64,000 nt of DNA from Utricularia gibba (lineage: Eukaryota; Streptophyta; Magnoliopsida; Lamiales; Lentibulariaceae): contig NEEC01000021.1 in assembly GCA_002189035.1 (NCBI GenBank), positions 1,488,001-1,552,000 on the forward strand, written 5' to 3'. This document shows, piece after piece, positions 12,158-25,800 of the stretch. A program made the position numbers and the translations under genes. Positions within the stretch are counted from its first letter, which is position 1, and every line of letters begins with the position of its first letter. A model generated the notes under the pieces. It saw only the letters and a list, made by a program, of their open reading frames with translations, was not told the origin of the DNA and made no database searches.

Positions 12158-14999
12158 CTTCTACCGTGATTTGGGTGTTGAGCAAAAATCAAAGGCGGAA
12201 ACCACTGTTTCACTTCCTTGTAATGACAAATCACGGAGGATAATGAACTTAATAGACAAAAAAGAAAGCCCTACCAAACTCCTCCCTGTTTAAATCAAAA
12301 GTAACAGATTCTGAGGTGCACCAAAGAAGCCAGGTTTTGTAGATACCAAATTCATTAAAAAAAATAAGAAAATCTATTTCCACGTTTACCAAACGAGTCT
12401 AAACCAAAAGAGAATCAAACCAAGAACAAATACCCAGCATCCAGATGATTCACCAATATTCCTCAAGGGTGCACACCTAAAAGTTAAACTTTTAGGCGCA
12501 CGGCCAAATATTCTTACAAAAAGCTTAAGCCTTTCCACAGTAGATCAAAACCCACAACTGTCACACAAAAAGACCCATGAATCAATCATAAGACACCTGA
12601 ATCCCCGCTTTTAGTACACCTTGAGAAACCCAAAGTTTCACAAACAAAAAGGGTGAAGAAGGAAGCAAAAGTAGGATCCTTACCAAGCCGCGTGGGAAGA
12701 AAGTCAGTCAAGGCGTTTCAGAAACAAAGAAAAAGTTGGAAAGAAGGTGAGTCCAAACAGTAAGAAGAAACAGAAATAAATGCGTACTAAATCTTAAACA
12801 CGGCGGGTCCAGCTTGTTAAAAACGACCACAAAAAAAGGAAAAAAAGAGAGGAGATTGAGGATGAAAAAACAGAAAGGTGAAAGCTTTCGTCTCTGGCGC
12901 TGACGTTGAAGTCGGAAGAATTCGATAAACTAAACGTGGCGTGCTGCTTCGGCTGGTCCAAATCCATGAACTCATTGGACAATTTAAAAGTAAGAAAAAA
13001 AAATCGATTTTTTTATGTCAACATCAAAAAGAAATAAAAACGGTGAACCGTAGGATCGTCCCTGCTGTAAATCAAAATGATTAAATGGTAGTTTCTTAAA
13101 TTATGACGATCACGGATATCGCCTCGCAAGCCATAGCAGTCATTGACTGTGAAAGCGAGGAGTCTTCCATACCCACTGGGGAATTTTCTCAAACACCTAG
13201 CAGTCAAGACCCAGTCAGCGTATTCTACAAACGCCGAAGACACAGGACAGCCCCATTAGTCCATCACCGAACCGTGGAGCGCCGACAGCGCACCCATTCC
13301 CTGAACTAGTGCACTCCATCGAGGTGGCGTAGGTTGCTCCGTTCACAGTCACGGTTGAAGCTTAATCGGCGGACGGTAGAGGCCTTCCTTCCAACGGCAC
13401 CTCCATGCGAGAACAAGAAGGCGGCATCCCAATTCGGTCCAATAAGTAGCTTTTGGGCCCAGATCTTCTAAATGGGCCTCGTTTCCACCTTTTCTCCGGG
13501 CTGGGCCACCACTACAATGAAATGGATTCAAATTCGCGAAAATTGCAGATACGTCCTCCAATTTAAGGAAAATACGAAACCACCCACAAAGCCTCCACTA
13601 ATACAAGGTGTGTGATCATCACCATCATCACCACCACTTAGCTTAGGATTAGTTGAGAACACTCTAATTTCTCAATTCAAGACCATAAGAATCATAGTTT
13701 CGAATAAACGAAGCCGATAACGCCTCGGGAATTCGAGTAAATTTAGGTGAATCCTTGCTAATAAGATGTTCAAAGGGTCTAATGGGGGAGGAGGCGGCCC
13801 CCTCCATGACCCAGCAATAAAATAAGATGAGAAACAGAGACCCAACCGGAAGCAGTCCCCCCTCCTATTGCCCCCTTCTTCTTCTGACTAGGTTTTTTAG
13901 GACAGTAGATCAACTCCTTTGTCCGCACACCCCTTGATCGTGCGGCTCTGATGTGGCCACGTGGATCCCGGCTACTGGACAGATGGTATTGGAGTTCTGT
14001 TGAATTGGATGGCGCCCCCGCGGTCTCGCAACTGTCAAAGTCGGCGACCAATTGTGTAACTGTAAGTTCAAAATCCATAATAAATAATTTGAATATATAT
14101 ATATATGTATATTTATTTATTTATAATTATTGAATATAAATAATTAGGATCTCGGTTGTATCTATTAGGATGTGTTTTGTTGACAAGATTACATGCATTT
14201 ATATTATAAGATATTCAGTTGATAATTTTAAATATGTTCAAGTTTAATGAGTTTTTTAATTTCATGTGTACTAGTTTATTTAAAATCTATAGAACATCCT
14301 AGCTACTTTGTAACACTGCTAACATTAACACAAGGTTATTTTTCGAAACTAAGCCTTCATGATCAGACTTTCACAAACCAACACAATCTATTCGAAATGA
14401 GATTCGAAATGGTATACTATAAACAGTTAGAATAATCACAATTTTAGAATAATGTACTCTCATATAGGACGTTTTTAAAGGCTAACATAAGAGCATAATT
14501 GGAAACCCAATCTTGATCGTCAGACTACTAGATTTTATATTAACTTTATTTAAACTCAAATAAATTAAATTTTTTATCTTATTCACATCAATCAAACACT
14601 ACCTTATGAATTGTATTATTCAAATCCAATCGATTTTACATTTAGATGTATTTTTCGCTCAATAGTTTATTCATTTTAATGCTATGAATATTCGAGTATA
14701 TATGCTAAATTAGGCATAGGAAAAATACAATAATTATTAAATTAAATTATGCGCATTTTTCTTTTTTCTTATTATATGCATTAAATCCGTGCCCTTACAT
14801 CATGTTGCAACAACTTTGATGGCATTCCCACCAAGTCAAGGCAGGAGGAACACCGTAGCGCCCATGCACCTCGCATGCAGACAATCCCAAAGTCGTTGAT
14901 CACCTCAGATGCATCTATAAACTGCTAAGAACGTCACTCTGGTTCCTGATCCTTGTCTCCTTTTCCCTCGGTTCTTCGCCAGAAACACTAACCACAAGC
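12158..14999. other. Intergenic region between MCTP and remorin
   Basis: 12.2-12.9 kb probably holds the MCTP promoter and leader. 13.4-13.55 kb is GC-richer and has several TGGGCC/GGCCCA site-II-like motifs, common in plant promoters, but no gene follows on either strand. 14.1-14.8 kb is AT-rich and MITE-like. Frames of up to 100 codons (for example 13779-14078, minus) lack recognisable sequence. Confidence 0.4.
14165..14605. mobile_element. MITE-like AT-rich segment
   Basis: The left edge reads GGATGTGTTTTGTTGACA and the right edge ATCAATCAAACACTACC, whose reverse complement (GGTAGTGTTTGATTGAT) is an imperfect inverted match. The interior is AT-rich and non-coding. Such GTGTTT-type inverted ends are common among small non-autonomous plant DNA transposons. 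No target-site duplication was established and the boundaries are approximate. Confidence 0.3.
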
Positions 15000-15939
15000 A
15001 TGGTGGAAGGGGAGGCGGCGCCGCCTGTGAAGCAGGAAGTGGTGGTCGAGGCTGCGGTGGTGTCGAAGCTGGAAGTCGTCGCTGAAGAGATCCCGGCGGC
15101 CTGCGACTCCGGCGCTGTAGTTGACAGTATGATCACCATCAAACTGCACTTTCTAGAAGCTTGATACTTTTTCAAAAAGATGCAAAGTCATGTGCTTTTC
15201 ATATCTGGTGCGTCTGTTTCATGGGGCAGAGGCTGGAGAATGCGAACCTGCAAAGTGTACGAGTTCAAAAGCAGCACACGAGAGAGGTGGGAGACTGTCG
15301 GAGCTGCTGTGAATATAAGGAAGAAAAGCCTGTGCCATTCTAACTGTGCTTGAAGGCATAATCCTTGGTGTTTATCTGCAGATGTTGCTCTCGCGAAGCT
15401 TGAAGAAGAGAAGAGGTTGTCATTCATCAAGGCGTGGGAAGAGAGTGAGAAGGCCAAAGTGGACAACAAGTGAGATCAGGATTCCTATGCACAGTCTTCT
15501 TGCTCATCTATTGTCTTGTAATAACCAAGATTGTCTTTAATGAACAAGGGCTCAAAAGAAGATCTGTGAGGTCTGCTCTTGGGAAAACAGGAAGAAAGCA
15601 GCCCTGGAGAGCAAGCTAATCAAGTATGAGGTAAGATTGGATTGAAGTATAGACCCCATAACAGAGTGATAAAAGACTTGAACATAATTTGACTTACAGG
15701 AAGAGCTGGAGAGGAAAAAGGCAGAGTATGAAGAAAAGGTGAAGAACAAAATGGGCCTCATCCACAGGCAAGCTGAGGAGAAGCGAGCCATCGTTGAAGC
15801 CATTCGTGGGGAGAAGATCCTCAGGGCTGAGGAAATGGCAGCCACGTTTCGGGAGATGGGACGCGCTCCCCCAGACGCTGCAGTCTGTTTGGTTGCTAGT
15901 CTGCTTCGTTCCTTCAGAAAATCACAGAGGAGAGGCTGA
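15000..15939 (+). CDS. Remorin (C-terminal remorin domain), with a probable frame break near the end
   Basis: Remorins are plant plasma-membrane nanodomain proteins involved in signalling, plasmodesmal gating and plant-microbe interactions. Exons: 15000-15126, 15382-15469, 15549-15630, 15700-15939. The N-terminal part is acidic and alanine/valine-rich (MVEGEAAPPVKQEVVVEAAV). The conserved domain reads VALAKLEEEKRLSFIKAWEE, SEKAKVDNKAQKKICEV, WENRKKAALESKLIKYEEEL, ERKKAEYEEKVKNKMGLIHR, QAEEKRAIVEAIRGEKILRA, EEMAATFREMG. As read, the end is atypical (AVCLVASLLRSFRKSQRRG). One extra C in the CCCCC run at 15868-15872 would instead give a short end in LFGC with stop at 15897-15899, matching the cysteine-containing tail of many remorins. 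That form has about 165 aa. Confidence 0.9.
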
Positions 15940-17351
15940 CTTCCTTGTTTTATTGTACAACTCTGATGCTTCCATGGTTTCATTTCTCACGCTTGTGCGG
16001 CTGTCCTTTGGAATCAAGCCAGAATAAGCAAAAGATTACTAATTTGACAAGTCTTCTTTATGGGCTCTTCTCCTCCACCACCGGAGCTTCGCTCAAAACC
16101 CGTTTATGTATGTACAGTACAGAAAAAGGGCAGATTTTGATCTCATCAGCAGCAATAAAAAAAACTCCTCTTGCAACACCCATAGCAATCTTCATTCCCC
16201 AGGAGACTTATATCATATAGGTATGGGAAATCAAGAAGCAAACTTCACTCAAATGAATCTTGATCCTCCATTCCACGGGACCATCAAGATTCTTGTTCTT
16301 CCACTCCACGGGATCACACTCCACAGGATTTTAGGTTCAAAATACAACCTGCTTGCCGATACCAAACAATGGTTCAAGAACTAGATAAGAAGACGGCAAG
16401 GGGTAGCCCCGAAACAAGAGGGAAAAACACAGCGCTCTCCACACTAGGATATGTTATTCCACCATATGAAACTCAGTAAAAACAAGAAACATACTCAAGC
16501 TGCAATTCTTCATCACCGAAGTTTCACGGTAGACCGTCCGATCGGCGAAATCCAAGGTATTCGACGACAATCGCCGGTGTGACCGCCTCCCTGAGTTCGT
16601 AAAGTTCCCTGAAGCCCACTTGCAGTTCTGTGGATCAGAATCATTCACAACACCTTCCTCCTCTCAAACTCAAGTATTGGGCTTATTAACTTCATGGGCT
16701 ACCACCCATTACGGGCCGATCCATTTATACGTCCAGCCCCAAACCCTGAAAAGTCCGTTGGGCCTTTCGTATCGAAGCTCACACAAAATTAAATTTTTTC
16801 GAAACAAAACATTTCCAAAATTTAATCATTTCTTATTACATTTGACCAAAAATTAGAATATGCTTAAGGTCTTTTTAAAAAAAGCTCTTAAAAATATTTT
16901 TTAAAAAATGATTTTATATATTTAAAAAGTAGGTCAATTTTTATCGAAACAAAAGCATATTAACTTCTCAAAAAAATTAAAATGATTTACTGTTCTAATT
17001 CCATATAAAATAGGAATAACGCATGTTTTGTCTGAAAATTGCTTCTAAAAATGCCTTTATTAAAATTAGAACTACATAAAACAGACTCTTAGTGCCATTT
17101 CTTGAAAATCACTTTGGCAATTTCGAGCCATGGAACACAAAGGGAAACACAGAGCAGCCGTCCGTCTCAGCACCTTGCAAAAAGCAGGTGTTTTCTTGCT
17201 GTCAACGTGAGCATTACCAGATTACATGCTAAAGAGATGAAACAGAAGCGGGGATATGCAGCCATGAACTTCAACCGCATTGAAGAGTATTGGCTCCGCT
17301 GACAAGATGGCTACTGCAGCATCAGCAGCAGCAGCAAATGCTGAAGCTCAC
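15940..17351. other. Intergenic, no supported gene
   Basis: Contains the 3' ends of convergent remorin and helicase genes. A short TGGGCC/GGCCCA-rich stretch lies around 16675-16765, and the rest is AT-rich. Short frames show no recognisable protein. Confidence 0.45.
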
Positions 17352-19755
17352 TCACTGGCAATATATGGCTTGGTCTATATGGGGAGGGATTTGCTTGATC
17401 TCGGTTCCCAGTTCTTGCTCAATCCTGTACCTGCAACAACAGCATGAAAAAGCTGTAACAACCACTGCCGATGAGGCACGGGATGGTGCTAAGGCAGTGT
17501 GTTCGTACAAATTGAAGCGGTCTTCGTAGGTGATGAGATTCACAGCTAGCCCCAGGTGCCCGAACCTCCCAGAACGACCAACCTGACACAGACATGCTCA
17601 TTGCTACCAAATCTGATGTAAATGTTGAGGCTTTAGAATAACAGGAGGCGTGAGGGAGTATACCCTGTGCAAGTATGTTTCTGAATTCCTTGGGAAATCA
17701 AAGTTAATCACGACGTTTACGGCTTGGATGTCTATACCCCTTGTGAACAAGTCTGCATAAGCAAGTGACGAGCAAAGTGTCAAGGTTGCCAAACAAAAAG
17801 GAAGAAAATGGAGACAGGGGGCATGGGGAGCTTACCTGTGCAGACAAGATTCCTGCAGGCTCCATTGCGAAAGTCATGAAAGACTCTGTTGCGGTGATCT
17901 TGAAGCATTTTGGCATGAATGTAGAAGCAAGAATAGCCCAGCTCTGTAATTTTCTTTGCAAGAAGTTCTACTCGGTTCACAGAGTTGCAGAAAATGATTG
18001 ACTGGTTGATTTGGAGCTGAATGGAAGCATCAATAAATCAGCTACCATAGTATATAAAAGATTCAAAAGAAAACCATGGGACCAGGATTTGTTCCTGTGT
18101 AGAAAAGATGCACAGTTAACAATATAGGACCTTTGAAAACAGCGTGTTGAGGCAGTGAACTTTTTGTCTCTCTTCAACGAAAGCATAAAACTGCGTTATA
18201 CCCTTGAGGGTAAGCTCATCCATAAGGTTGATAATGTACGGCTTCCTCAGGAACCTATCTTTAAAATCTTTTACAGTAACGGGAAAAGTAGCAGAAAACA
18301 TGAGGATTTGGCGTTGTGGAGGCAAGAAGCTAATCAACTGCTCAACCGATGGTTGAAACTCTTGCGACAAAAGCTTATCAGCCTGACAGATAACAGACAA
18401 CCGACACATGGTTAATGTGAAAACATTATGATATATACATAATCAGATTTCAATCGGTGTAAGACATACCTCATCCATTACAAGCATCGTGCATTCATTT
18501 AGGAGACAAATCCCTTTTTTGGTGAGGTCAAGAATTCTTCCAGGTGTTCCTACAAGTAAATGAACTGGCTGATACAGACGCATAATGTCATCTCTTAAGC
18601 TTGTTCCGCCCGTAGAAACCATCACTTGAATCTTCAAATGCTTCCCAAGTTCTTTACAAGTTTGGGATGTTTGAAGCGCCAATTCCCTAGTGGGTACTAG
18701 AATGACAACTGCAGGAATGCCCACAAAATTTATTTACACCAAATGTGAAAACAGCATCCTACAATAAATAACTTTCCGGAAGATGCATATGTGAACTAGA
18801 AACAGCAAATAAATTCACATTCTAGCACCCATAGTCAAGGTGACATCTGCTCATTCCCTATTAATAATATCAACAAGGAGCGTAAACAACGGATCACAAA
18901 AATGTTTTCCTATATCCTGTTTCGGCTCTCACTCCCAAAGTGTAGACTAGTAAAACCTATCGACATTGCACTTGATATAAATGGAAAAACTGATGTGCCC
19001 ATGTCCGTACCCTGAATAACATTTTTGTCTTGATCAATTTTCTCCAAAGCAGGAATGCAAAACGCGGCAGTTTTCCCAGTTCCGTTTTTGGCCCGAGCCA
19101 AAATGTCACTCCCAGTGAGAACAATCGGAATGCTCTCTTCTTGAATCGGTGAAGGCCTTTCAAACCCCTTCTCATATATCCCCATTAGCAGCTCACGCTT
19201 CAAAAAGTAGTCTTCGAATTCATTTCCCTTAGTTGCTGTAACATCCTGGAAAAAAGTTCAAAATCACAAAACTTAACTCACGACGACGCTGAAAACATCG
19301 GCAATGTCCGCAGGTCGTCTAACCTCTGTTTTATACCGCGTGTCTGGCTGCGGCAACTTCAACTGCCTTTTCCAGTCATTAGAGCTACTGAGAAAAAAAA
19401 AACTAAAGCTTTACATATATGTAATCAACTCTCGAGAGAAGAAGAGACGTGAAAGAAAATTCCAGGAAACCCAGAAAAAAAAAGAAATTGACCTCGAATC
19501 AACGGCTTCCGACTGCACAGTTTTCTCAACCTCTTCAACAGTGGAATCAGCTGGCGGAAGCTGGTCTCTTCGCAGCCACTGTTGCGTCTGAGGGCCTTGA
19601 AACAATTGATTGTTCTGCACATTTCCCCTCTGAACGTACTGTTGAGAGGAATTTCTCGGTTGAAAACTAGGGTTCGGTGGAGCATTTGAGATGAAACCCC
19701 CACCTCCTCTGCCACCCCCCATTCCCGGCGGCGGATATCTCGCTCTAGAATTCAT
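17352..19755 (-). CDS. DEAD-box ATP-dependent RNA helicase, DDX6/Dhh1 family (RH6/RH8/RH12-like)
   Basis: This family represses translation and promotes mRNA decapping in P-bodies. Nine exons in consistent phase, minus strand: 19493-19755, 19324-19387, 19011-19245, 18470-18708, 18131-18382, 17836-18016, 17664-17752, 17509-17582, 17352-17430; about 491 aa. The N-terminus is Gly/Gln/Asn-rich ([20 protein letters not shown]). Motifs in order: Q motif [14 protein letters not shown]; Walker [27 protein letters not shown] and [13 protein letters not shown] split by an intron (MDE|ADKLL); SAT in [47 protein letters not shown]; end [14 protein letters not shown] 19755 is chosen; the codon before it is GTG. 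Everything expected is intact. Confidence 0.96.
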
Positions 19756-22317
19756 CACCTAGCCAATTACTCCCAAAACGCCCAAAATTCACACAAATGG
19801 GGAAAAAGACGCTCCCCAGAGAGAATCACAGCCAAAAAAAAAAAAAACGTGAATCTACATGCAAATTGCACAGGAATGGAGTCCAACCCACTGGATCAGC
19901 AATCTAGCGCAGCAATTTCACAGATTTTCAAAGAAGAAAAGAAGTGCGTCCGCCCAAATCGGTAACTAGGGCACCTCGCTCGCAGTCACTTCGCGGCTCA
20001 TTTTACATTTTATTACAATCAATTTTAACTTGTCTAGAGATACTCGTGAAAAATGATTAACGTTGTTGTTAGAAAAATGGTATTCTTATATAATTTTAAA
20101 TCCGAAAAATAAAAAATAGAAAAATATTTTATATATCGAAATTTCATTATGCAAAATTGAGACCCCTTTGATTAGATTCAAGATGATCCTTAGCTTGAGG
20201 AAAGCAGCCACCTCAATCCAATTCATATAAAGATTGGTCCATGTTCATGATTCATGCTCAAATCGAGCTTGTGTTAAATGGTCGCTCTCCTCGAATATGG
20301 AATTACAATGAATTTACAATCTTGTGAATGTAATAATATTTCGTAGAGAAAAGTGAGGTTGAGCATAACCTTATCCATCAAAATAGTAGCGAGTTGGTCA
20401 AACAATTGTAAGTTCATTTTGAATGATAGAATGTATTTCTTCTTCAATCTTCATTTGTTGAATGATCTAATTTCTTGTGATTATTGAAATTCAAGATTCG
20501 ATAGGTGGAAATAAATCTTAAGTACATAAGAAACGTGAATCATATTAAAAAAAATTAGATTCAACTGATTAATTATGATTTACAATTTATTATATACATA
20601 TTATGTGACTTTTAAATTTCAATATATGATTGTGTATTGTAATAGTGATGAGATTGTTGAAACTACTCTAATTAATTAGAATACCATTGTCATACTTTGT
20701 GTATATTGTGAATATTAAATATTGTAATTTCATCGAAATGGATGAATGGCATCCATTGTCAAATAATTCTAATTTAGATGTGGGCGATTGGAACGATATA
20801 GATATTAGTCACCATGTGCGCATTATTAAACTTAAACCTTAATCCAATCAAATCATTAATGATAATTTTATGATTACATAGAAATAGTCAAAATATTAAA
20901 TTGATTATTTTTGGATTTTACACGTATGTTTGAACACGATAAAGATAATGGGTGTGTTTTATATTACTTGTAATAAATTAACTTATAAGTAGTAGTAACT
21001 ATAAGTTAACTTAAAGTAAAAAATAAATAGTAAATGTTTGTTTTAACTTATTTATAAAAATTATAAGTAAAAGTTAATAGTGTTTGACATAATTTTCAAA
21101 ATTTGTAAATTAAAGTCTAAAATACTCTTATGTTCATTTAAATGCTTTTAATAATATAACTTATATTTATTATTTCCATATAATTATAATAATATCAATA
21201 CAAATCTTATTCAATCATAATAACATACAAACTCATCACAAAACCTCAACCAAAGATCCGCAAGAGAAATATTCCAATGAAGTAAAATTTATTTCATTTA
21301 TATTTCAATATAAAGGCATATAAATAATTTTACAGAATTTTTTTTATTTAAGTTACAATTAACTAACTATATATATATATATTTTAAATATTACTTATAA
21401 ATAATTTATAAATCATAATTTATAAATTAAAAAAAAACAATCATTTAATAAGTTGACTACTTATAATTTGATTAAGTTATTCCCCAATATCGAGCGAGCG
21501 CGTACACACTATTAAACTTCAACCTTACTCGGCAAGCAAACGTTTGGGGCCAGCGCGTGTTTACTTGGTCGCGCGGTCCCAACTCCCACGTCACGTTGAC
21601 CTGGTCGTGAGCCATGGAGCCTTTTTTACGCGGTGCGGATGACTTGACTGGCCGGGGACCGTCACATCCACAACTACCCTAATCCTTCCAAAGGGAAGAA
21701 AATAGATTAATTAGGCTTAAAGATATAAGCTATATTGTGTTGAAATGAAGAAGTCGAGATTATGCGAGTTTTTTTTAATTTTTATATATATTAATTTATT
21801 TATAATCATATCATTACGTTAATTTATTTAATATTAATTATAATATCAGTAATAAAAAAAATATCTAAAAAAATTACTATCTTTATATTATTTTTATTTA
21901 GATCAATTAAATGAAAATCATTTTATCTCACTCCCATCAATCAAATACGTTTTAAGTATTTTTAATTTTCATATTCTTATGGAATTATTTTCAAATTCAA
22001 TTGAAATTAATATTATTGGTATTAAAATAAATAATATCATATCAATATTTAAAAACAAAATATTCAAATCTATAATAAATTACAAATCAATTATATATAA
22101 TATTTTCTAATATAATCTACGTTTATCATGCATTTAAAGTTAATGTATATTTATTATATTCTTAATTTAAACAATTATATGTGATTTAAAATAATTGATT
22201 GTTGGTAGTACTCATGATAAACTCATCAGTCATCACTAGATAGATGTTTCTAGAATGAGTGAAATGAGCACATTCCATGCGAATTGGTTATTAAATACGT
22301 GATGCCTCGCCTGGGGG
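19756..22317. other. AT-rich intergenic region
   Basis: Holds the helicase promoter/5' UTR at the left. 20.0-22.2 kb is strongly AT-rich without coding potential, except a GC-richer island at about 21485-21660. A similar string (ATTAAACTTAAACCTTA at about 20823; ACTATTAAACTTCAACCTTA at about 21508) occurs on both sides of the MITE-like block. 22.2-22.3 kb is probably the promoter of the gene starting at 22318. Confidence 0.45.
20945..21490. mobile_element. MITE-like AT-rich element
   Basis: The left end reads GGGTGTGTTTTATATTAC followed by ATTAACTTATAAGTAGTAG; the right end carries the inverse (GACTACTTATAATTTGATTA) and closes with TTATTCCCC. At least 11 bases (TTATAAGTAGT) match exactly in inverted orientation. 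The interior is non-coding and AT-rich. No clear target-site duplication was found; boundaries are approximate. Confidence 0.35.
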
Positions 22318-22364
22318 ATGAAAATCTTCATCTTCTCCGGCTCCGAGATGTCAAGGGAGGAAAC

Positions 22365-22812
22365 TAAAAGTATTTTTGGCTGCTTGATTTTGTTGGAGAC
22401 TTGGTTGAACGTTGAGAGAATGTTGAAGTTTGTGGATATTGACTATTGTTTTTGGATCGAAAAGAACTTTTTTTTTTTTTTTCATAAAGCAAACAGGGAT
22501 TTATATAGATGAGGAGAGTTGCCCGTTGGATCATATCAGGCCTAAAATATGACCGTTGCCTTTAGTCTGTAGATTAGTCCTCTTGTTCATCTACTGTGTA
22601 GCAGCCAGAATTTACTAGGACTTCTTTCATGGACTGGGCTTCAGATGCTTCTTCTTGGGCCAGTAGTTTGGAATGTTGAGGCCCAAGTATGATAAGGCCT
22701 TTTTCCCAATCTAATTGAGGGTTGCTTCTCATGGGAGGAACAGAGGTCGCGCGCCATTCATCTTCGCGGGTTGAGACTTCCCGGATCTTCGTTGCTCCAC
22801 CACTTGCTGACA
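22365..22812 (-). repeat. 3' LTR of the copia element (left in window)
   Basis: About 448 bp, matching the right LTR almost completely. Differences noticed are a longer uninterrupted T tract near 22468 and one substitution near 22716 (CTAATTGAGG here, CTAATCGAGG in the other copy). It encodes the last 80 or so residues of the pol frame, which stops at 22574. Confidence 0.95.
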
Positions 22813-25800
22813 TTCCTCCCTGAGGGAGTAATGAAGATCCGGCTGTTGTCACAAGAGGATTTCTCCGAATTCCCAGCATTTCTCTGATTCTGTTGAAATT
22901 CCTTGGGAATAAGCATTTGGTGAGAATATCTGCAGGTTGCTCATCCGATGGTAAGTACTCAAGTTTAATCAGTCCTTCCTTCACATAATCTCTGAGTATA
23001 TGGTATTTAAGCTTGATGTGCTTGGTCCGACCGAACATCACAGGATTTTTTGCGATGCTAATGGCAGATTTGTTATCTATCTTGAGTATTATCGGTCTTG
23101 TAATTTGAATTTTCAGGTCATCGCATAATTTCACCAACCATTGCGCATGGTTGGCAGCAGCAGCTCCTGCGATGTATTCGGCTTCTGCCGATGATTGTGC
23201 AGTGACGGCTTGTTTCTTGCTGTTCCATGAAAATACCGCTGATCCTAAGTTGAATAGATAGCCTGTGGTAGATTTACAATCTTGTTCGTCGCCAGCAAAG
23301 TCTGAATCAACAAATCCCTGCAAAATAGGGTTAGTACCTTTCTTGTAATATAAACCAAAGGAAGTTGTGGCCTTCAAATATTTCAGGATACGTGTTGCTA
23401 TTTCCAGGTGTGTGTTGTGTGGCTGATGCATGAATCTGGCCAGAAATGATACGGCGAAGGTTATATCCGGTCTAGTAGCAGTTAAATACATCAGAGCGCC
23501 AATGAGTTTCTGGTAGTTATGAGAGTCAACTGGATGAGAATTAAGGTCAGATAATTTCTTTCTAACTTCTGGTGAGAAAGGAGTAGTAGATACTTTTGAT
23601 GATTCCATGCTGTATTTTTTGAGTAGTTCCTCTGTATATCTACGTTGGTTCAAAAATATGAAGTCTTTATGTTGAATGATCTCCATTCCTAGGAAATAAC
23701 GTGCATGTCCCAGATTGGTGAGTTCAAATCTTTGCTGCAATAGCTTCTGTAATTCAGAAATTCGTTCTTCACTGCTGCCTGTGATTAGAATGTCGTCTAC
23801 GTATAAGGAGACAATAACTTTTCCTTGGATATCCTCAGATATGTATAATGTAGTATCATTTTGACTTCTTGTATATCCCAGCTCTAGAAAGAAAGTGTCA
23901 ATGGTAGTATACCATTCTTTGGGGGCCTGCTTGAGTCCGTATAAAGCTTTATTTAATTTCAGTACATATTCTGGATTATCTCGGATGATGAAACCTGGAG
24001 GGGGGTTCACATATATGTCTTCGCTTAACTCTCCATGCAGAAAGGCCGTTTTTATGTCCAGATGATGTAAATACCACTTGTTGCAGGCCGCAAGTGCAAT
24101 AATCAGCTTAATGGTGTCTAATCTTGCCACCGGAGCGAAGGTTTCCAGGTAATCAATCCCTTCTTTCTGTAAATATCCCTTTACCACCAGTCTGGATTTT
24201 CTTTTGTTCAGAGTGCCATCAGGATTTAACTTGGGACGGAATATGAATTTTAGGTCCAGAGGTTTTTTCTGCTTCGGCTTAGGCACTGCTGTCCAAACGC
24301 CGTGTTTCTGGATGGAGTTGAATTCTTCGTCTATGGATTTCTTCCAATCTGGGTCAGCGAGAGCTTCCTGAACGCTTGCTGGTTCATAGGTGCTCAATGC
24401 CCTATCATAGATATCGTTGATTGGTGCATATCCTCGCACAGGTGAGCTGTCTTCATTTTGTTTCAGATCCATACATAGATGATGTGGGGTGTAAGGAACC
24501 CCTTCTTGTCCGTAATCTTCCAGGTAACTTTGCCTTTGAGGTGAGGGAATGAGTATAGGATTTCTTGCTGCTAGGTTGGGTCCTCGGTTTTGAGTTTCTT
24601 CATCTTCTCCTGATCAGTTTTCTTCTTCTGATGTATCGGTTGATGATAGCTCAGTGATTTCCTTTGGATTTCTGATGCTGTTGATGAGGGTTTCATGACA
24701 TTCTAGAGTTTGTTCAGGTATGTGCTCTGAGTCTGCATCCTCATATCTCATGTCTTCGATAGTAGTGGCCAAGGAGCCTTCTGGAAACTGTTGGGTATTA
24801 ACAGGATCTTTGTTGTACAGGGGCTTTCGGGCTCAATTGTTCTCGGAACATCAGGACTAGGTGGTGGCAAATTTTCGCTATTAGAGACTTCTAGGATGTC
24901 TGTCGTTGACACCGAGTGTCCTCTTAAATCTGTTGAGTTTGAGGCTCGATCATTTGAGTTTGTGATTTGATCTTCTAGGGTTGCTTGGACCCTTAACATA
25001 TTTGTTCCTGAGGCTGTCATTTCTTGTTGAATAGAGTCTTGACTAGGACTGTTCCTCGCTGGGTGGATGCTGAGGGGTTCGGTTGTTGCATCATGTCCTT
25101 GTTGAGGGAATAAATTCCATATATTTTCTGAATAAGAATGATTTTTGTCATGTGTTGTCGAGGAACTCCAGTTGTAAATTCTAGTCTCGTCTACTGTTAC
25201 ATCACGACTGAGTTCCACCTCATTTGTTCTTAGATTCAGTACCCTGTAGGCTTTACTTGTATTGCTATATCCCAGGAAAATTCCTTCATCGGATCTTTTG
25301 TCCCATTTTGATCTCTTCTCCTTTGGAATGTATATATAGCAGGGTGATCCAAATACCTTCATGTGATCTAGGCTTGGAATTTTGTTGTACCATAGCTCAT
25401 AAGGAGTTTTACAGTCTTTATTTCCTTTGGTTGGCAGGCGGTTCAACAGATACACGGCTGTGTTGACTGCTTCGCCCAGAATTCCAGAGGTAAGTGTTTT
25501 TGATAGAGTAGACACCGAGCCATATTGACTATTGTCCTGTTCTTTCGTTCACATATGCCGTTCTGCTCTGGCGTATATGGCGTTGTAAACTGGTGAGTAA
25601 TACCATTTGTCTCACAAATGTGTCTCAGTTCAGTTGATTTGTACTCACCTCCGTTGTCTGACCGGAGTGTTAGAATCTTACTATTGCTTTGAGTTTCTGC
25701 AAGGACCTTGAAGACTTGGAAGTGGTGCAAAACCTCTGATTTATGCTTCAGGAGATAGATCCAGGTATACTTTGAATATTCGTCAATAAAGATCACGTAA

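Noticed and set aside
13779-14078. Minus-strand 99-codon frame
   Set aside because: Overlaps low-complexity and promoter-like DNA; no conserved features.
15227-15291. Candidate extra remorin exon between exons 1 and 2
   Set aside because: It has splice-like ends, but its phase does not lead into the conserved VALAKLEEEK frame; direct joining of 15126 to 15382 does.
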